This document shows positions 32,246 through 44,272 of a stretch of 64,000 bases of DNA, piece after piece. The notes beneath the pieces were generated by a model. It was not told the origin of the DNA. It worked only from the letters and a program-made list of their open reading frames with translations, and ran no database searches. The position numbers and the translations under genes are program-made. Source of the stretch: Ridgeia piscesae (lineage: Eukaryota > Annelida > Polychaeta > Sabellida > Siboglinidae); contig JAODUO010000636.1 of assembly GCA_025642075.2 (NCBI GenBank), positions 82,001-146,000 on the forward strand, written 5' to 3'. Within the stretch, counting starts at the first letter, position 1. Each line of letters begins with the position of its first letter.

Positions 32246-35200
32246 TTGAGATGCAATCCGTCAGGGAATAAGTACCATGGTCGGTCAAGCGTACACGGCC
32301 CAGACCCTGTCGTCGAACAGCGCGTCCACGCGACCTGTTGCTGCGATAACGCCCTGCCAATGAGGTTGATGGGCCGCAACATACCTCTGGATACATCGGC
32401 CATGCTGTCGCCGGTGTCATCTGTGCAGCATTGGCTCGGCCACGAGCTTGAGATCCGTGGCATCGATGCCGTTGTCTACACACGCTATATCCTCAGCCTG
32501 CTGCAGCACGACTCGCCCGATGCCGCCTCGGAGCTCACTGAGGCAAAGTTCTTCCCGCCAGCACACAGGGATGCTGCCGCTGCGACGGCGCGTCTCTCGC
32601 CAGGCAGCAACACAAGGGGGCGCAGCGGGAAGAAGACGGCTGACCGGCGGCGGTCCACTGGGCCATCTACGGCAGACGAGTTGAAGAAGACGGCCGCGGT
32701 CGAGTGTCTTCTGTCTGTCTCTGACGAGGTGAGTTGAAGTAAAGTAGTTTGTTCACTTATATATAATATTGTTACTTGACTTATTTAGGCATGATAGGGT
32801 AATTGTATGTAATTAGCTGCCTGTTTGGTTGGCAACTTGAATCTGTTGCTTGCCAACTTATTAGGATTGGTTAAAGCAACGGAATACCCTGTGAGCTTCA
32901 ATAGTTATAGAAATAGTAATAATACACTGCTCAAAATTTAATTTAGTAACATATAAGACTTGTGTGCATGCCAAAATGTTACCACTGAGTGACCAGGATT
33001 ATCAACTGGGAAGTTGTAAATTTCGTCTAAGAATCTGTGAATCATGTGAAAATTGTTTATTTCACAGTAATGCACTACCATTAGTTCCAAGGATAGGTTA
33101 TTCAACATGAGCAAACTTGTCAAAACATCAAACATGATGCAGGCAATATGCCAGATTTTGGGGTGTTTCTGCTCCTATAATTTGTCCATATCTATTTATG
33201 ACATTGGTCGTACAAATGTACAGTAGTTTGAAGTTGTTAGTGTTTATAGTGCCACATAGTGTTATTTATAAGACATTACATAGAATGATATGTTATGAGG
33301 TGACGTATTGCAGTACCTCATGGCCAGGAGTTGCATGTAGCAGATGGTTGGCAAGTTCTTGGCTCTGGAATACTGCCAGCTTGTGTTTGCATCTAATTCA
33401 TGGTGGGCCCATATGTGTGGGTGCATTTGGTACACATGGCTAGTAAATGACATTTATACTAGGTACAAGCAAAGTTGTACATGTTTGTAAGGATTGTAAG
33501 GTAGCTAAATCAAGTGGATGTCTTCTACGTTATGATACAGTTTGTAATACATCCGGTTGCATTTTTACTGGAATCTGTTTTTTTCATAATGTCCAGTATA
33601 ACCTGTTAGAAGAAAAGAGTAGGAAATAGTTGAAATTGTAGAAACACGGAAACAAATTGCAAGCAGAACTGAAGGTAAACAAAAACTAAACACAATAATA
33701 AAAATGAACAAAATTACTTACAGCAGTTTACATTGTCAGCGTGCCATTGAGTGATATTTACTTTACTGGCAAAAACGTAATTTTATCTGTCCATTTATGT
33801 AGTACTTGACAGGGCAGATGCAGGGCTTTATGCTGGATAAAATTGTTGCTAGTCACAATTTCTGTGGTAGACAACTAGACATGTACAAGTTAACTAACGT
33901 ATACCATTTTGTTGTACATACAAGCCAGTCAATATGTATATTATGGTTTGAAATAAACTTCAAACACATATGGCTAGTAGCACTCGTTTTCAAAACACAA
34001 CTAACAGTATCTATTATTTTTGGAAGATTGATCCTTTTTTACCCATCCAATGATATTTCTACTCATCCAAAATGGGTTTTACTAAATTCAAATGACGGAT
34101 GGATGGGTCTCTGCATACAGCCCTAAGTGTGTTCCTGGTTGAGTGATTGCCAAGTTGTGTTGGAGGGCAGTCTGGGCAGAGCTTTATGCAGGATAAAATT
34201 ATTGTCAGTCACACATGATTTGGTGGACCCATGGATGTTAACTGTTAAGCCAGTTTACAAACTTTTAAATGTGTCTGATGACCTGAAATGGACTACAAAC
34301 GCACATGTGACACCATTTTCACTCACTTTCAAGGGATAACTAACAGTATCTGTGGTTTTGGAAGACTTTTTTTGCTCCTTCATTTACCCGTCCATAACCC
34401 ATCCAATATATTTCTACCCGTCCATATTCGTTTTACCCGTCCAAATGAAGGGTGGACGGGTCTCTACATAAAGCTATGTTGAAGGGTTCCTGGCATCTTG
34501 TTTGTTTGTCTGTAGGAGTCTGGCATTGAGAGTCTAGTGGATGAGTTGTGTGACAAGCTCAAGCAGCAAGCCACCACAGGTGAGTGATTCATTCCTGGTG
34601 TAGTGAAGACATAACCCTGTCAGCTCACAGCATACACTGTACTCGCTTATTAAGTTTTCCTTGGTTACCGCAGTCTATTGTATGCACAAAACTGTTTTAG
34701 TTTTCATGAGTGATCACCAGGGGCAACTCACACCTCACAGTTGTCGTTTTGTCGGCGTCAGTGTATGAAAGACCTGTACTAATTATATACCATGTTGATC
34801 CTATGTGATATTGGGCTATCTGTCGAATCATCATTCCTGGGCATTGTCACAAAAATCATCCAACCTTTGAACAGGTCTTGTATTTGTACAGTCTAAAAAA
34901 AGGGCTACACTACTGACTGCTACAATTATATGAGTCATTTGGACATTTTCATGTATTACCTAATTGGAGTCATGCAGTTTCACTATCAGTATCATTCTTG
35001 AACATGTTTTCACTATCAGTAACATTCAGCTTTGAACATCTGGAACATTATATTTAGCTTGATGAGATCAGCAGTGAGATTATTATGTTTTTGTCTGCAT
35101 TGGGTCAGCCAGCAAAACCCCGCATGCAAGAAGAGACTGACTTGCATGAACTTTGCATTGTACATTGTTTTAGTATTTAATTTTAAAACTATTTTTACTA

Positions 35201-38200
35201 TTTTATTTATATTTTACTATTTTTACGTAGCGCTGTGGCAAACATTTCTGTTTATTTGGTTGTTGGCGACACACACATGATCTGTTGATTACTTGAGTAA
35301 GTGAATCTGTTTCTACTGTAGACAACTGGGCTGATTGCAGCAGGGACAACTAAATATTACTGATGAATGCGATTTGATTTTAACTGTTTGTTGATTGTGG
35401 ACAAAATGTATTTTGAATGTCAGTTTCCCATGGGACAACTAGTAAATCTGAATCCTTACAAATAAATCTAATTGTCTATTGGATATATAAATAATTTTTA
35501 AAACAGCTTTTTGAGTTTGCATCAATAGACAGATAAACCATTCCAGTGTAAATTTTAGTCTACATTGTTTCTGTATCTTACTCAACACTGTTCAACCCAG
35601 AATTTGTGTGTGCAGTGAGTGATGCCTTCAAGAAGACTGAGTGTGACGGTGACCAGAATAGTAGCGATGTCGCTACGGCCTCACAGGGAGACCCTGCCCA
35701 AAGGTAGTGCTTACCTTCTCATCATTGTTGCCTTCTACTTTCTGTTACGCTGTCCTTACCTTTACATTCTCCTCATTCTTATCTTACCATTGTCAGATTT
35801 TCATTATTACGTTCTCATCATTCTTATTCTCATTCTTATGTGCTTCTCAATGTTATATTCTCCTCACATGTATACTGAAATATCCTGAAGAGTATGTCCA
35901 CATGTGATGAAATTTGTCTGTGAGTGGTTGTATATGAGCCAGATTATGTATTGAGGGATTTATCTGTGAGGGTTTCGTCCAGATGAGTTTTGTCCAGTTG
36001 TCCAAATGGGGTCTCAGGGGTCTGGGGGGGGGTGGTGGTCCAGGTTGTCCAGATGGAGTCTGGGGGTTATGTTCAGTAGGAAATTTAGATATGAGTGTTT
36101 TCTGTCCACTGTTATGCATGCAAGTCTGTCCTGAGAAATTATTTTCATAAATGGTTAAATATCTATGAGGGCTGATCTCCATAAGATTACGTTGAGACAT
36201 TTTGTGTCCTGGACGGGGTTATGTCCGGGGGAGGGTTTGTCCTGGGGTTATGCCCTGGTGGGTTAATGTCCTGTGGGGTTATGTCCTGGGGAGTTGTCAT
36301 AAGGGGTTCAGTTGTGAAGGGTTATCTCTGAGAGGTTGTGTCTATACCCTAATCCTAATGTCACTGCGGGTGAACACTGAACAACACTGAATGTTGTTTG
36401 TAGGTACTATGCTGCCTTCCCTGCCCTCAGTGACGAGTGTGACAAACTCAAGCCCGATGTGACAGGGAGTGACCGCAGCCTGTGGGCCACGGTTGCAAGG
36501 AAGTCACCAAACTCTGAGGCAGAGAGGCAGCCAGGCGACGGGTCAGAGGTCACTGCCCCAAATGTCACATCACCGCACATGAAGGAAAGGCCAGGGAGTA
36601 ATGATGCGGACGTGAAGACGGAGTCAGCAAAGCCCGCTGGGAGAAGGTTGACCGAGACTGGCGGGAAGAAGGTGAAGTTCTCTCCCCAGGAACGCCTCAG
36701 CAATAAAAGGAAGGGGAAGAACACAGAAGACATCAGTGGCAAGTCGCTCTACAGAGACGGCTGTTCGTCCAAGAGGCAGTCACCCGTTGGTGCTGCCAGC
36801 ACTGGAGGACAGCCAGATGGGGCTAATGCAGCGGTCACATTTCTAGTGCCCAAGATGAGGTCGTCTGTTAAGGCATCCCGGCCACAGAACATGTGCAGGG
36901 ATGCCGACAGAAAGGCCGGCGGCATAGACTACGTTCTGGTTGATGGCGTCGTCAACGATCACACGTCACGCGCTTGCGAAGACAAGTCATGGTACACAGA
37001 GTCATGGGACATCATGATTCCACTCTCACCAATTCCTCGGTCACGTCTCTATAACCGCAGCACCACGCCTCAGTTTGAACATCCCCAGCATGTGTCTAGT
37101 CCACAGCCAGATGGTCAAGAGGACATGTGGAAGATGGAAGCTGAAGGTTGCACTGCGCCTGTTGGAATTGAGGAGGATGGCACGGATTCCTTACTGACAT
37201 CAGAAGCTGCTGATCACAGGCAGCTCTGTGCCAGCATCGCGGATTGTGAGGCAGCTTTGGAAGCTGCGTTTGAGCGGCTTTATGTCGACGGCAACAATGT
37301 CGCAATGCAAAACAGCGGTGGGGATGGGGAAGAGGATGCTAAGGCAAAGGGATTTGAAGGTAGCCTACGTGGTCTTATTGGTAGCCTAAGCATCAACACA
37401 GAGGACGTAAACAACATGGTTCTTGATGAAGCCGCCCACGGTTTCTTTCAGTCACAGTCTCTTTCACCTTGCAATGCCGAAAGGTTTTGCAGCTTCTTGG
37501 GTGAGATAAACAGCTCGCTTGCAGGCACTGCGTTTGCTGATGACAAGTGTGGTGGTTTGCTGGGGGCCGGGACACAGTTAGCTGGCAGCAGTTGCGACAT
37601 GAACACCGGGATTAGTGCTCTGCTGTGCACTCCGGAAATGTGGCATTCAAGCAGATGCACATCGAGTAACGAAGATGTGGATGACGTCGCGTGCAGAAAC
37701 TGCTGTGATGGATGCAGTGATGACATGTTCGCGTCACTACTGTCGGGAACTGTTGGTCATCATATACCAACAAAGAACAAATCCATTCCATTTAGTACTG
37801 AAAACGAGGTACTGGACCACAGGCCAGCAGCACTGTCGGCGATAGGCAATTGTAGTTCTGTAGTATCACCCGTAGCACAACACATTATGACATCAGCACC
37901 TAGTCTTTCAGAACAATCAACTACTAGCGTCACAGATTGTAGTTTTAGCAGCAGTGACATTGCGCAGATGCATCGGTCAGGGGAGTGTGCATCTGTGTGG
38001 AGCATGAGCAGACACGACTCGTTCGCTCCGTTCCTTGACCTCACTGTCGACTGCAGCGGAACCTTCGACGGAATGCTCATGTGGGGAAACACGAGCAAGG
38101 AATTCTCCTCGCCTTCGCTGCTAGGGAAGCCGGGCGTATGGTCGATGTTCACGTCAGCTGATGTCCTGGGGATAGCAAGGGAGGAGCCGACGTGGGGATG

Positions 38201-41200
38201 GGATGACTGTGGGAGCGGTCCTTGGTGCAGCCCGTGGGACTTGCAAGGGTTCAGCGCCTGGTGCAGCAGCCCTCGCCAGGAGGCGCTAGTGCCGCTGTCC
38301 GCCACGCGGATTTCCCAGATCTGGGACGTGAACGCGTCGCAGAGGAAGACGGATGACGACGCCAGATGGTACAACTGCAGCACGTTTGCTGACGATACCC
38401 ACCTGATGAATGTCCGCTTTGAGCTGCCTGACTCACAGTCAGACATGGGAGCCTTCATAGAGGGCGGCCTGTATGGCAGCATTGGGACTTTATGTGGGGA
38501 TTCGACATGGAGCACCGTGGCTGAGCCATTGCTGGGCATGGCGGTCAGCACTGACCGTGGCCTGTGGGAAGACTTCTCCCTGGAGCCTGTCTTCTCTTTC
38601 CATCGCAGTGTCAGCGCCGACTTTGGCGTCTCACCGGCGGCAAAATTCACGGGCACTACTGGGATTCTGCTGTCGGAAAACTCGGCGTTCCAGGACCGTA
38701 TCCCAGCACGTCTCCCGCACGTTCAGAGCGCCCCCTGCCTGTCCCCGCAGAAGCTGCTCCAGCAGCGCATAATGGAGCACCACCTGGTGGAGGTCCGACA
38801 CCTGTACAAGACGGACACGAGCATCCTGCAGCAGCTGGGTCTGACGCCGGACAGCCAGACGGACGCGCAGGTCAAGTTCTCGCCCGACAAGCACTTCAAG
38901 CCGATTCACGTTCTTAAAGACTCAGCCTCCGCCACGGTTGCCCCACCTGTGCTGCGTGATATCTTCCATGGCGAATGGCCGTCTAAATCTGGATGTAAGT
39001 GCAGCTCACCAGTTTGCCACGGGGACTCGTGTCTCGGGGGCTATCAGCCGTTCGTCAGCGACACAACGGAAGTTGTCACGGCCGCTGTTGCCGACTGCAG
39101 TTTCGTGCCACGTTTCCGACTGAACAAGGCGTTCGAGAAGTACTCGCAGACCGGCGAGTCTCCGAACTCGGAGCATGGTCAGGAGGAAGAGACCTTTCAT
39201 CTGCCCGCAGACATGGACGACTTGTTTGAGGATGCGGAGGATGAAGCCAGCGATGTCACAGTGACGCACGCTGATTGTCACGAGTCGAGTAACAACTGCA
39301 GCACCAGCGACTACGAGAGCATGCTGCAGGACCTGTCTCTCGACGACTGTGCCGGGCTGGCAAACCTCTGGGCCAGTGAGACAAGTCAGCCAATCGACGT
39401 GCCTTCATCATCGACTTACCAGTCTATCTGGAGTTGCGGCGGTGACAATGAGATTCCCAGCATCCCTTACTGCTACTCGACGCTCGATGCGGCCGACGTC
39501 CCGGATCCCAGCGACGTCTTCTGGGATTTGTCCCTCATGTCCGAGTTTCAGGTGTCTTCCGAGACACTAGATGGCAGCACTGCAGAGGTTAACGAGGCAG
39601 AGCCCAAGTGGATGAATGCCGATGATGACGATGATGATATATTCACTGTGTGCAATTTGGAAGTGGATCAACAGGTGAGTTGGCAGTGTTTTATATTTTA
39701 TGGTACTTGTAAAAAATTTAGTAGAATATTAGTTACATATGTCTCAAATGTTGATCTTTGTTATTGATGTAATTTTAGTTTTTTTGTGTGAAAACACTAA
39801 TGTTCAATTTTTCAATATATATATAAATTTTATGACATTTTGTTTGTTATTCTAGATATATTTTTGTGTGAAATCCTAACAGATTTAGAGATCATATTTA
39901 TGCGCCAAGCATAGCATAGTTGCAGAATGCACAGCATTCACTTGCACTGTATCAAGCATCAGTAGTTTTGAGCTCTAGGAGATGTTTTTGCTTAGATTTT
40001 TTTATATTGCAACAATGTGACTCTGCTAGCCTCGGTTACCTGCTGCACACCATGTCGTATGTCTCCCTGAAATCACAGTTCTGCTATGGCTTGTTTACAT
40101 CACAGTCGGAATTCCGTGGCTAAATGTGTTCGGCAAACATTTTTTTATGGCTTGATAGATATTTAAATTGCCAAGCAAAAGCTTGTGAATTGGATAGGTA
40201 AATTTGAATATCGTAGGCAGATGGTAAATAAGATAGAGAAGATTTTTTAAAAATGTACCCCTATATTCGGTGTTAGCCTGTGTGTGAATGTTGTTACCTG
40301 ATATGTGTGTCATTCGATTCATGTAGGCCCGATGGTTTGTGTAGGCCTGATGGTTTGTGTAGGCCTGATGGTTTGTGTAGGCCTGATGGTTTGCGTAGAC
40401 CTGATGGTTTGTGTAGACCTGATGGTTTGTGTAGACCTGATGGTTTGTGTAGGCCTGATGGTTTGTGTAGGTCTGATGGTTTGTGTAGTCTGATGGTTTG
40501 TGTAGTCTGATGGTTTGTGTAGGTCTGATGGTTTGTGTAGGTCTGATGGTTTGTGTAGGTCTGATGGTTTGTGTAGCTGATGGTTTGTGTAGGTCTGATG
40601 GTTTGTGTAGTCTGATGGTTTGTGTAGTCTGATGGTTTGTGTAGTCTGATGGTTTGTGTAGTCTGATGGTTTGTGTAGTCTGATGGTTTGTGTAGTCTGA
40701 TGGTTTGTGTAGTCTGATGGTTTGTGTAGGTCTGATGGTTTGTGTAGTCTGATGGTTTGTGTAGTCTGATGGTTTGTGTAGGTCTGATGGTTTGTGTAGT
40801 CTGATGGTTTGTGTAGGTCTGATGGTTTGTGTAGTCTGATGGTTTGTGTAGTCTGATGGTTTGTGTAGTCTGATGGTTTGTGTAGGTCTGATGGTTTGTG
40901 TAGGTCTGATGGTTTGTGTAGTCTGATGGTTTGTGTAGTCTGATGGTTTGTGTAGTCTGATGGTTTGTGTAGTCTGATGGTTTGTGTAGGCCTGATGGTT
41001 TGTGTAGGTCTGATGGTTTGTGTAGGCCTGATGGTTTGTGTAGGCCTGATGGTTTGTGTAGGCCTGATGGTTTGTGTAGGCCTGATGGTTTGTGTAGGCT
41101 CTGATGGTTTGTGTAGGTCTGATGGTTTGTGTAGGTCTGATGGTTTGTGTAGGTCTGATGGTTTGTGTAGGCTGATGGTTTGTGTAGGCCTGATGGTTTG

Positions 41201-44200
41201 TGTAGGTCTGATGGTTTGTGTAGGCCTGATGGTTTGTGTAGGCCTGATGGTTTGTGTAGGCCTGATGGTTTGTGTAGGCCTGATGGTTTGTGTAGGCCTG
41301 ATGGTTTGTGTAGGCCTGATGGTTTGTGTAGGTCTGATGGTTTGTGTAGGCCTGATGGTTTGTGTAGGCCTGATGGTTTGTGTAGGCCTGATGGTTTGTG
41401 TAGGCCTGATGGTTTGTGTAGGCCTGATGGTTTGTGTAGGCCTGATGTTTTGTGTAGGCCTGATGGTTTCTGTAGGCCTGATGGTTTCTGTAGGACTGAT
41501 GGTTTGCGTTCTCTTACTTCAGACTCTGTTGACATCTGATGTGCAGCCAAAGACCGTGGTGGTGCCCCCAACCTCCCCACCCCCTCCTCCACCACCCCCT
41601 CCACCGCCCCCTGACAGCCAGGTGTTGTACTCGGCCCAGCTTGAGGAGGAATGGTTGAGGACGGATGAGGTATTTGAAGTCCAGGTGCCGAGGAAACGAC
41701 CGACGGGCACAGTAAATGGTGCGTGAACACTTGTACACAGTTTTTGCAAACATACCCGTTATTAAATGTAAAATAAATTAATGTGCTCATTTTTGGCAAA
41801 TTATTAGTTTTTTTAGTTTGTAACGACTGTTTTCTTTTCGTGTGAAAGACACTGAAAATTACGTCAGTCGTGAGCAGTACGTAAGGATGTATAATTGTTC
41901 ACAATGCTATGCAAGTTTCTGCTAATGTTCCAAGGCATTCAGTTGTTTCTGAACATTTGTGAAGCTGCACATATTTCAACATGGTGTGCTGCCAATGCAT
42001 GATGTGGTTGGATTGAAAGGTCCAGATACGATATGACGATATCATTGTGTCATTACGTTTAATGACAAATGTCACATACCTAGATGACCATAGTAGATGT
42101 ACTTTAAGTCGTGGATTTTAGTGTCGCATGTACATAAGATTAGATATAAAAAATTCTCATTTTCACAAAGGGCAGCTACAGAATTGACCAGATTGTCTAC
42201 TGATTGTGTTGGCGGTAGCTTGAATATGTTTAAAAATAGTTGACATATACCTCAGAACAGGGGTTGGTTTCTCGGTAAACCAAAGGGCTTCCCTCTCAAT
42301 CTAGGGTTGTTTCACTGGGAGGCAGTCTGGTTAAATCTTGTTAAATGTAAATACACTGTGACTGTTCACAGCCGCAGCTGCCAGTTGTTGACTGACCGAG
42401 TGTTGTCGTAGGGCCTCAGAAGTTGACTGACTTGAGTGTTGTGTCGTAGGGCCTCAGAAGTTGACTGACTGAGTGTTGTGTCATAGGGCCTCAGAAGTTG
42501 ACTGACTGAGTGTTGTGTCATAGGGCCTCAGAAGTTGACTGACTGAGTGTTGTGTCGTAGGGCCTCAGAAGTTGACTGACTGAGTATTGTGTCATAGGGC
42601 CTCAGAAGTTGACTGACTGAGTGTTGTGTCGTAGGGCCTCAGAAGTTGACTGACTGAGTGTTGTGTCGTAGGGCCTCAGAATTTGACTGACTGAGTGTTG
42701 TGTCGTAGGGCCTCAGAAGAAGCCGTGCAGTTTCTTCCTGGAGGGCAACTGTCGCCGTGTTGACTGCAAGTATTCCCACGACCTGTCCATCATCACCTGC
42801 CGCTTCTGGGAGGAGGGACAGTGCTTCAAGGGCGTCACCTGTCCCTTCCTGCACGGCTACTACTCAGGGTACGTATCTCCTTAGTCCCTTGGACGTTCAC
42901 CAGATGGCACTGGAAATGTTAGTCTGCATATGAAAATATGCTTTTGGTGTAATCTGGATGCAAACCTTACGTATCATCGATTGCCTGTATCATCGATTTT
43001 CTGTATGTATTTTGCGGAGGAATTTGGATGTTCGTGGATTTGTATTTGTTCATCACACAGGTGTGAATTTATGTGACAAACTTACAAGGGTGAAAGTATG
43101 ATAAGTAGATTTATGATAAAATGTAATATATTTTGTTGGATGCGGCTAGATTTTATAACAGGGTAGACCGGGAGTACTTGATTGAAATGGGATCGCGATA
43201 TGTTTATATGGCAGGTTTACCAAGGTTTAGTATATTATGCCGATTTCAGCCTAGAAAATTTTGAATGTCTGAATATGCTACAACAATTTTGATTGAAGGA
43301 ATTCTGTAGCAATTGTTCAAATGCATTGTGTCTTTTAAGCTGATCAGTCGCAGTTTCAAATGTGCTAGCGTGACGCTTTTGGTATCATGAAACTATCATG
43401 TGAAATGTTTGCTTGAATGTTTGCTAATTTCATGAAGTACTCACAGTAATTAACTCTACATTTAACCTGTCAAACAAATAAACCATCTGTAATGAATTGT
43501 GTCATTTAAAAAGCAGTCTTCTCTGAAACGTGTGTCTACATTGACAGACACCCCCAGAAATCATGCAGTGCCTCGGAACAGAAGATACGTAGCATCAGTG
43601 TCGACAGGGATGACTTTCCACCACTCTCAAAGTCGCAGGTAATTTGTTTCTGATGAATTTGTACAATATTTCCAATTTACAGTGCATTAAGACTGATACT
43701 TGGATTTTTAATAATAATCAAGTTGCATGGCGGTAACCACGATAACCAGATAATGTTTGGAAATTCTGACAATGTTTTTGGAAATACCCACATAAAGGTA
43801 ATATATTTCAATTTTGCTATTTATTGTTGAAAAATAGTACTGAAAGTTGTGGAGTGAAACAATGTGCTTGAAAAAAGTTATATTTTCATATAATTATTTT
43901 ATCTTTAAAATTCTTTATAGCCAGATATTAAAATTATATTTAACTAATTGAATAAAATCGAGCATATAAACACAGTAGCTGAAATATATATTAAACACAA
44001 TGCCAAACTGCCCAGCCCTATTTCAGTAATTGTCATGGGAACATTGTTTGATTGTAACTACTTTTTCTTCTACTGTTCTCAGGACGATGAGTCCTTGAAT
44101 AGCATCCAGCCAATCAGAGGCAGTTTCCACGGGTCGTTCCCTCGCCGCGTGCGCACACGCTCAGACCGTGGCATGTCGACTCATGCGAACACGTACCAGA

Positions 44201-44247
44201 GAAGGCGTCTGCTGACCATAGCCAAGACCAAGTCTCTGCCCGCCTAG
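32246..44247 (+). CDS. KIAA0232: KIAA0232 homologue (DUF4603) with C-terminal CCCH zinc fingers
   Basis: Eight coding exons joined by GT-AG sites with matching phases: 32246-32728, 34516-34579, 35616-35703, 36404-39674, 41523-41718, 42709-42868, 43548-43638, 44083-44247; up to 1505 residues. The function is unknown; no enzyme motif is seen. Family signatures: VQHWLGHELEIRGIDAVVYT and RYILSLLQHDS in exon 1, DELKKTAAVECLLSVSDE joined to ESGIESLVDELCDKLK, RYYAAFPALSDE at the start of the large exon, WYTESWDIMIPLSPIPRSRL, and KFSPDKHFKPIHV. Exon 5 has a run of prolines. Exon 6 encodes two zinc fingers: PCSFFLEGNC-RRVDC-KYSH (C-x7-C-x4-C-x3-H) and TCRFWEEGQC-FKGVTC-PFLH (C-x7-C-x5-C-x3-H), a type found in RNA-binding proteins. 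The last exon is basic and ends TKSLPA. The start is uncertain: in-frame ATGs at 32246, 32360 and 32402 (the last with the best context). Confidence 0.9.
33800..34490. repeat. Two diverged direct copies of a 340-bp element
   Basis: Copy 1, about 33800-34130, and copy 2, about 34150-34490, share CTTTATGC(T/A)GGATAAAATT, ACTAACAGTATCT and an end segment with GG(A)TGGGTCTCTGCATA or its variant. They lie in intron 1 of the KIAA0232 gene. No coding content is recognised. It is probably an old dispersed element duplicated in tandem. Confidence 0.65.
36195..36340. repeat. Imperfect GGGTTATGTCCTG repeats
   Basis: Several loosely spaced copies of GGGGTTATGTCCTGGG lie about 60-200 nt upstream of the acceptor of the large KIAA0232 exon. 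Confidence 0.6.
40324..41510. repeat. 17/18-bp minisatellite, about 67 copies
   Basis: Units of GTCTGATGGTTTGTGTA (17 bp) and GGCCTGATGGTTTGTGTA (18 bp) fill most of the intron between KIAA0232 exons 4 and 5. The array ends about 12 nt before the exon 5 acceptor (AG 41521-41522). Runs of the 18-bp form read as false frames (LMVCVG, HKPSGL). Confidence 0.97.
42398..42708 (+). repeat. 37-bp minisatellite made of a 3' splice site
   Basis: Eight tandem copies of a 37-bp unit precede exon 6 of KIAA0232. Each contains GTGTTGTGTCGTAG followed by GGCCTCAGAA, the real acceptor plus the first ten bases of the exon (AG 42707-42708, exon from 42709). A few copies read TCATAG. Splicing to any upstream copy would read GPQKLTD and then TGA, a premature stop. 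Confidence 0.92.
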
Positions 44248-44272
44248 GTCCTAGGTCCTAGGTCCTAGGTGA
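44240..44272 (+). repeat. Short CCTAGGT repeat over the KIAA0232 stop
   Basis: Four copies of TCCTAGG or CCTAGGT begin at the stop codon TAG (44245-44247). Confidence 0.8.

Noticed and set aside
40294..41799. 501-codon minus-strand frame of HKPSGL repeats
   Set aside because: It is a 17/18-bp minisatellite in a KIAA0232 intron. The plus strand downstream holds the genuine exon 5.
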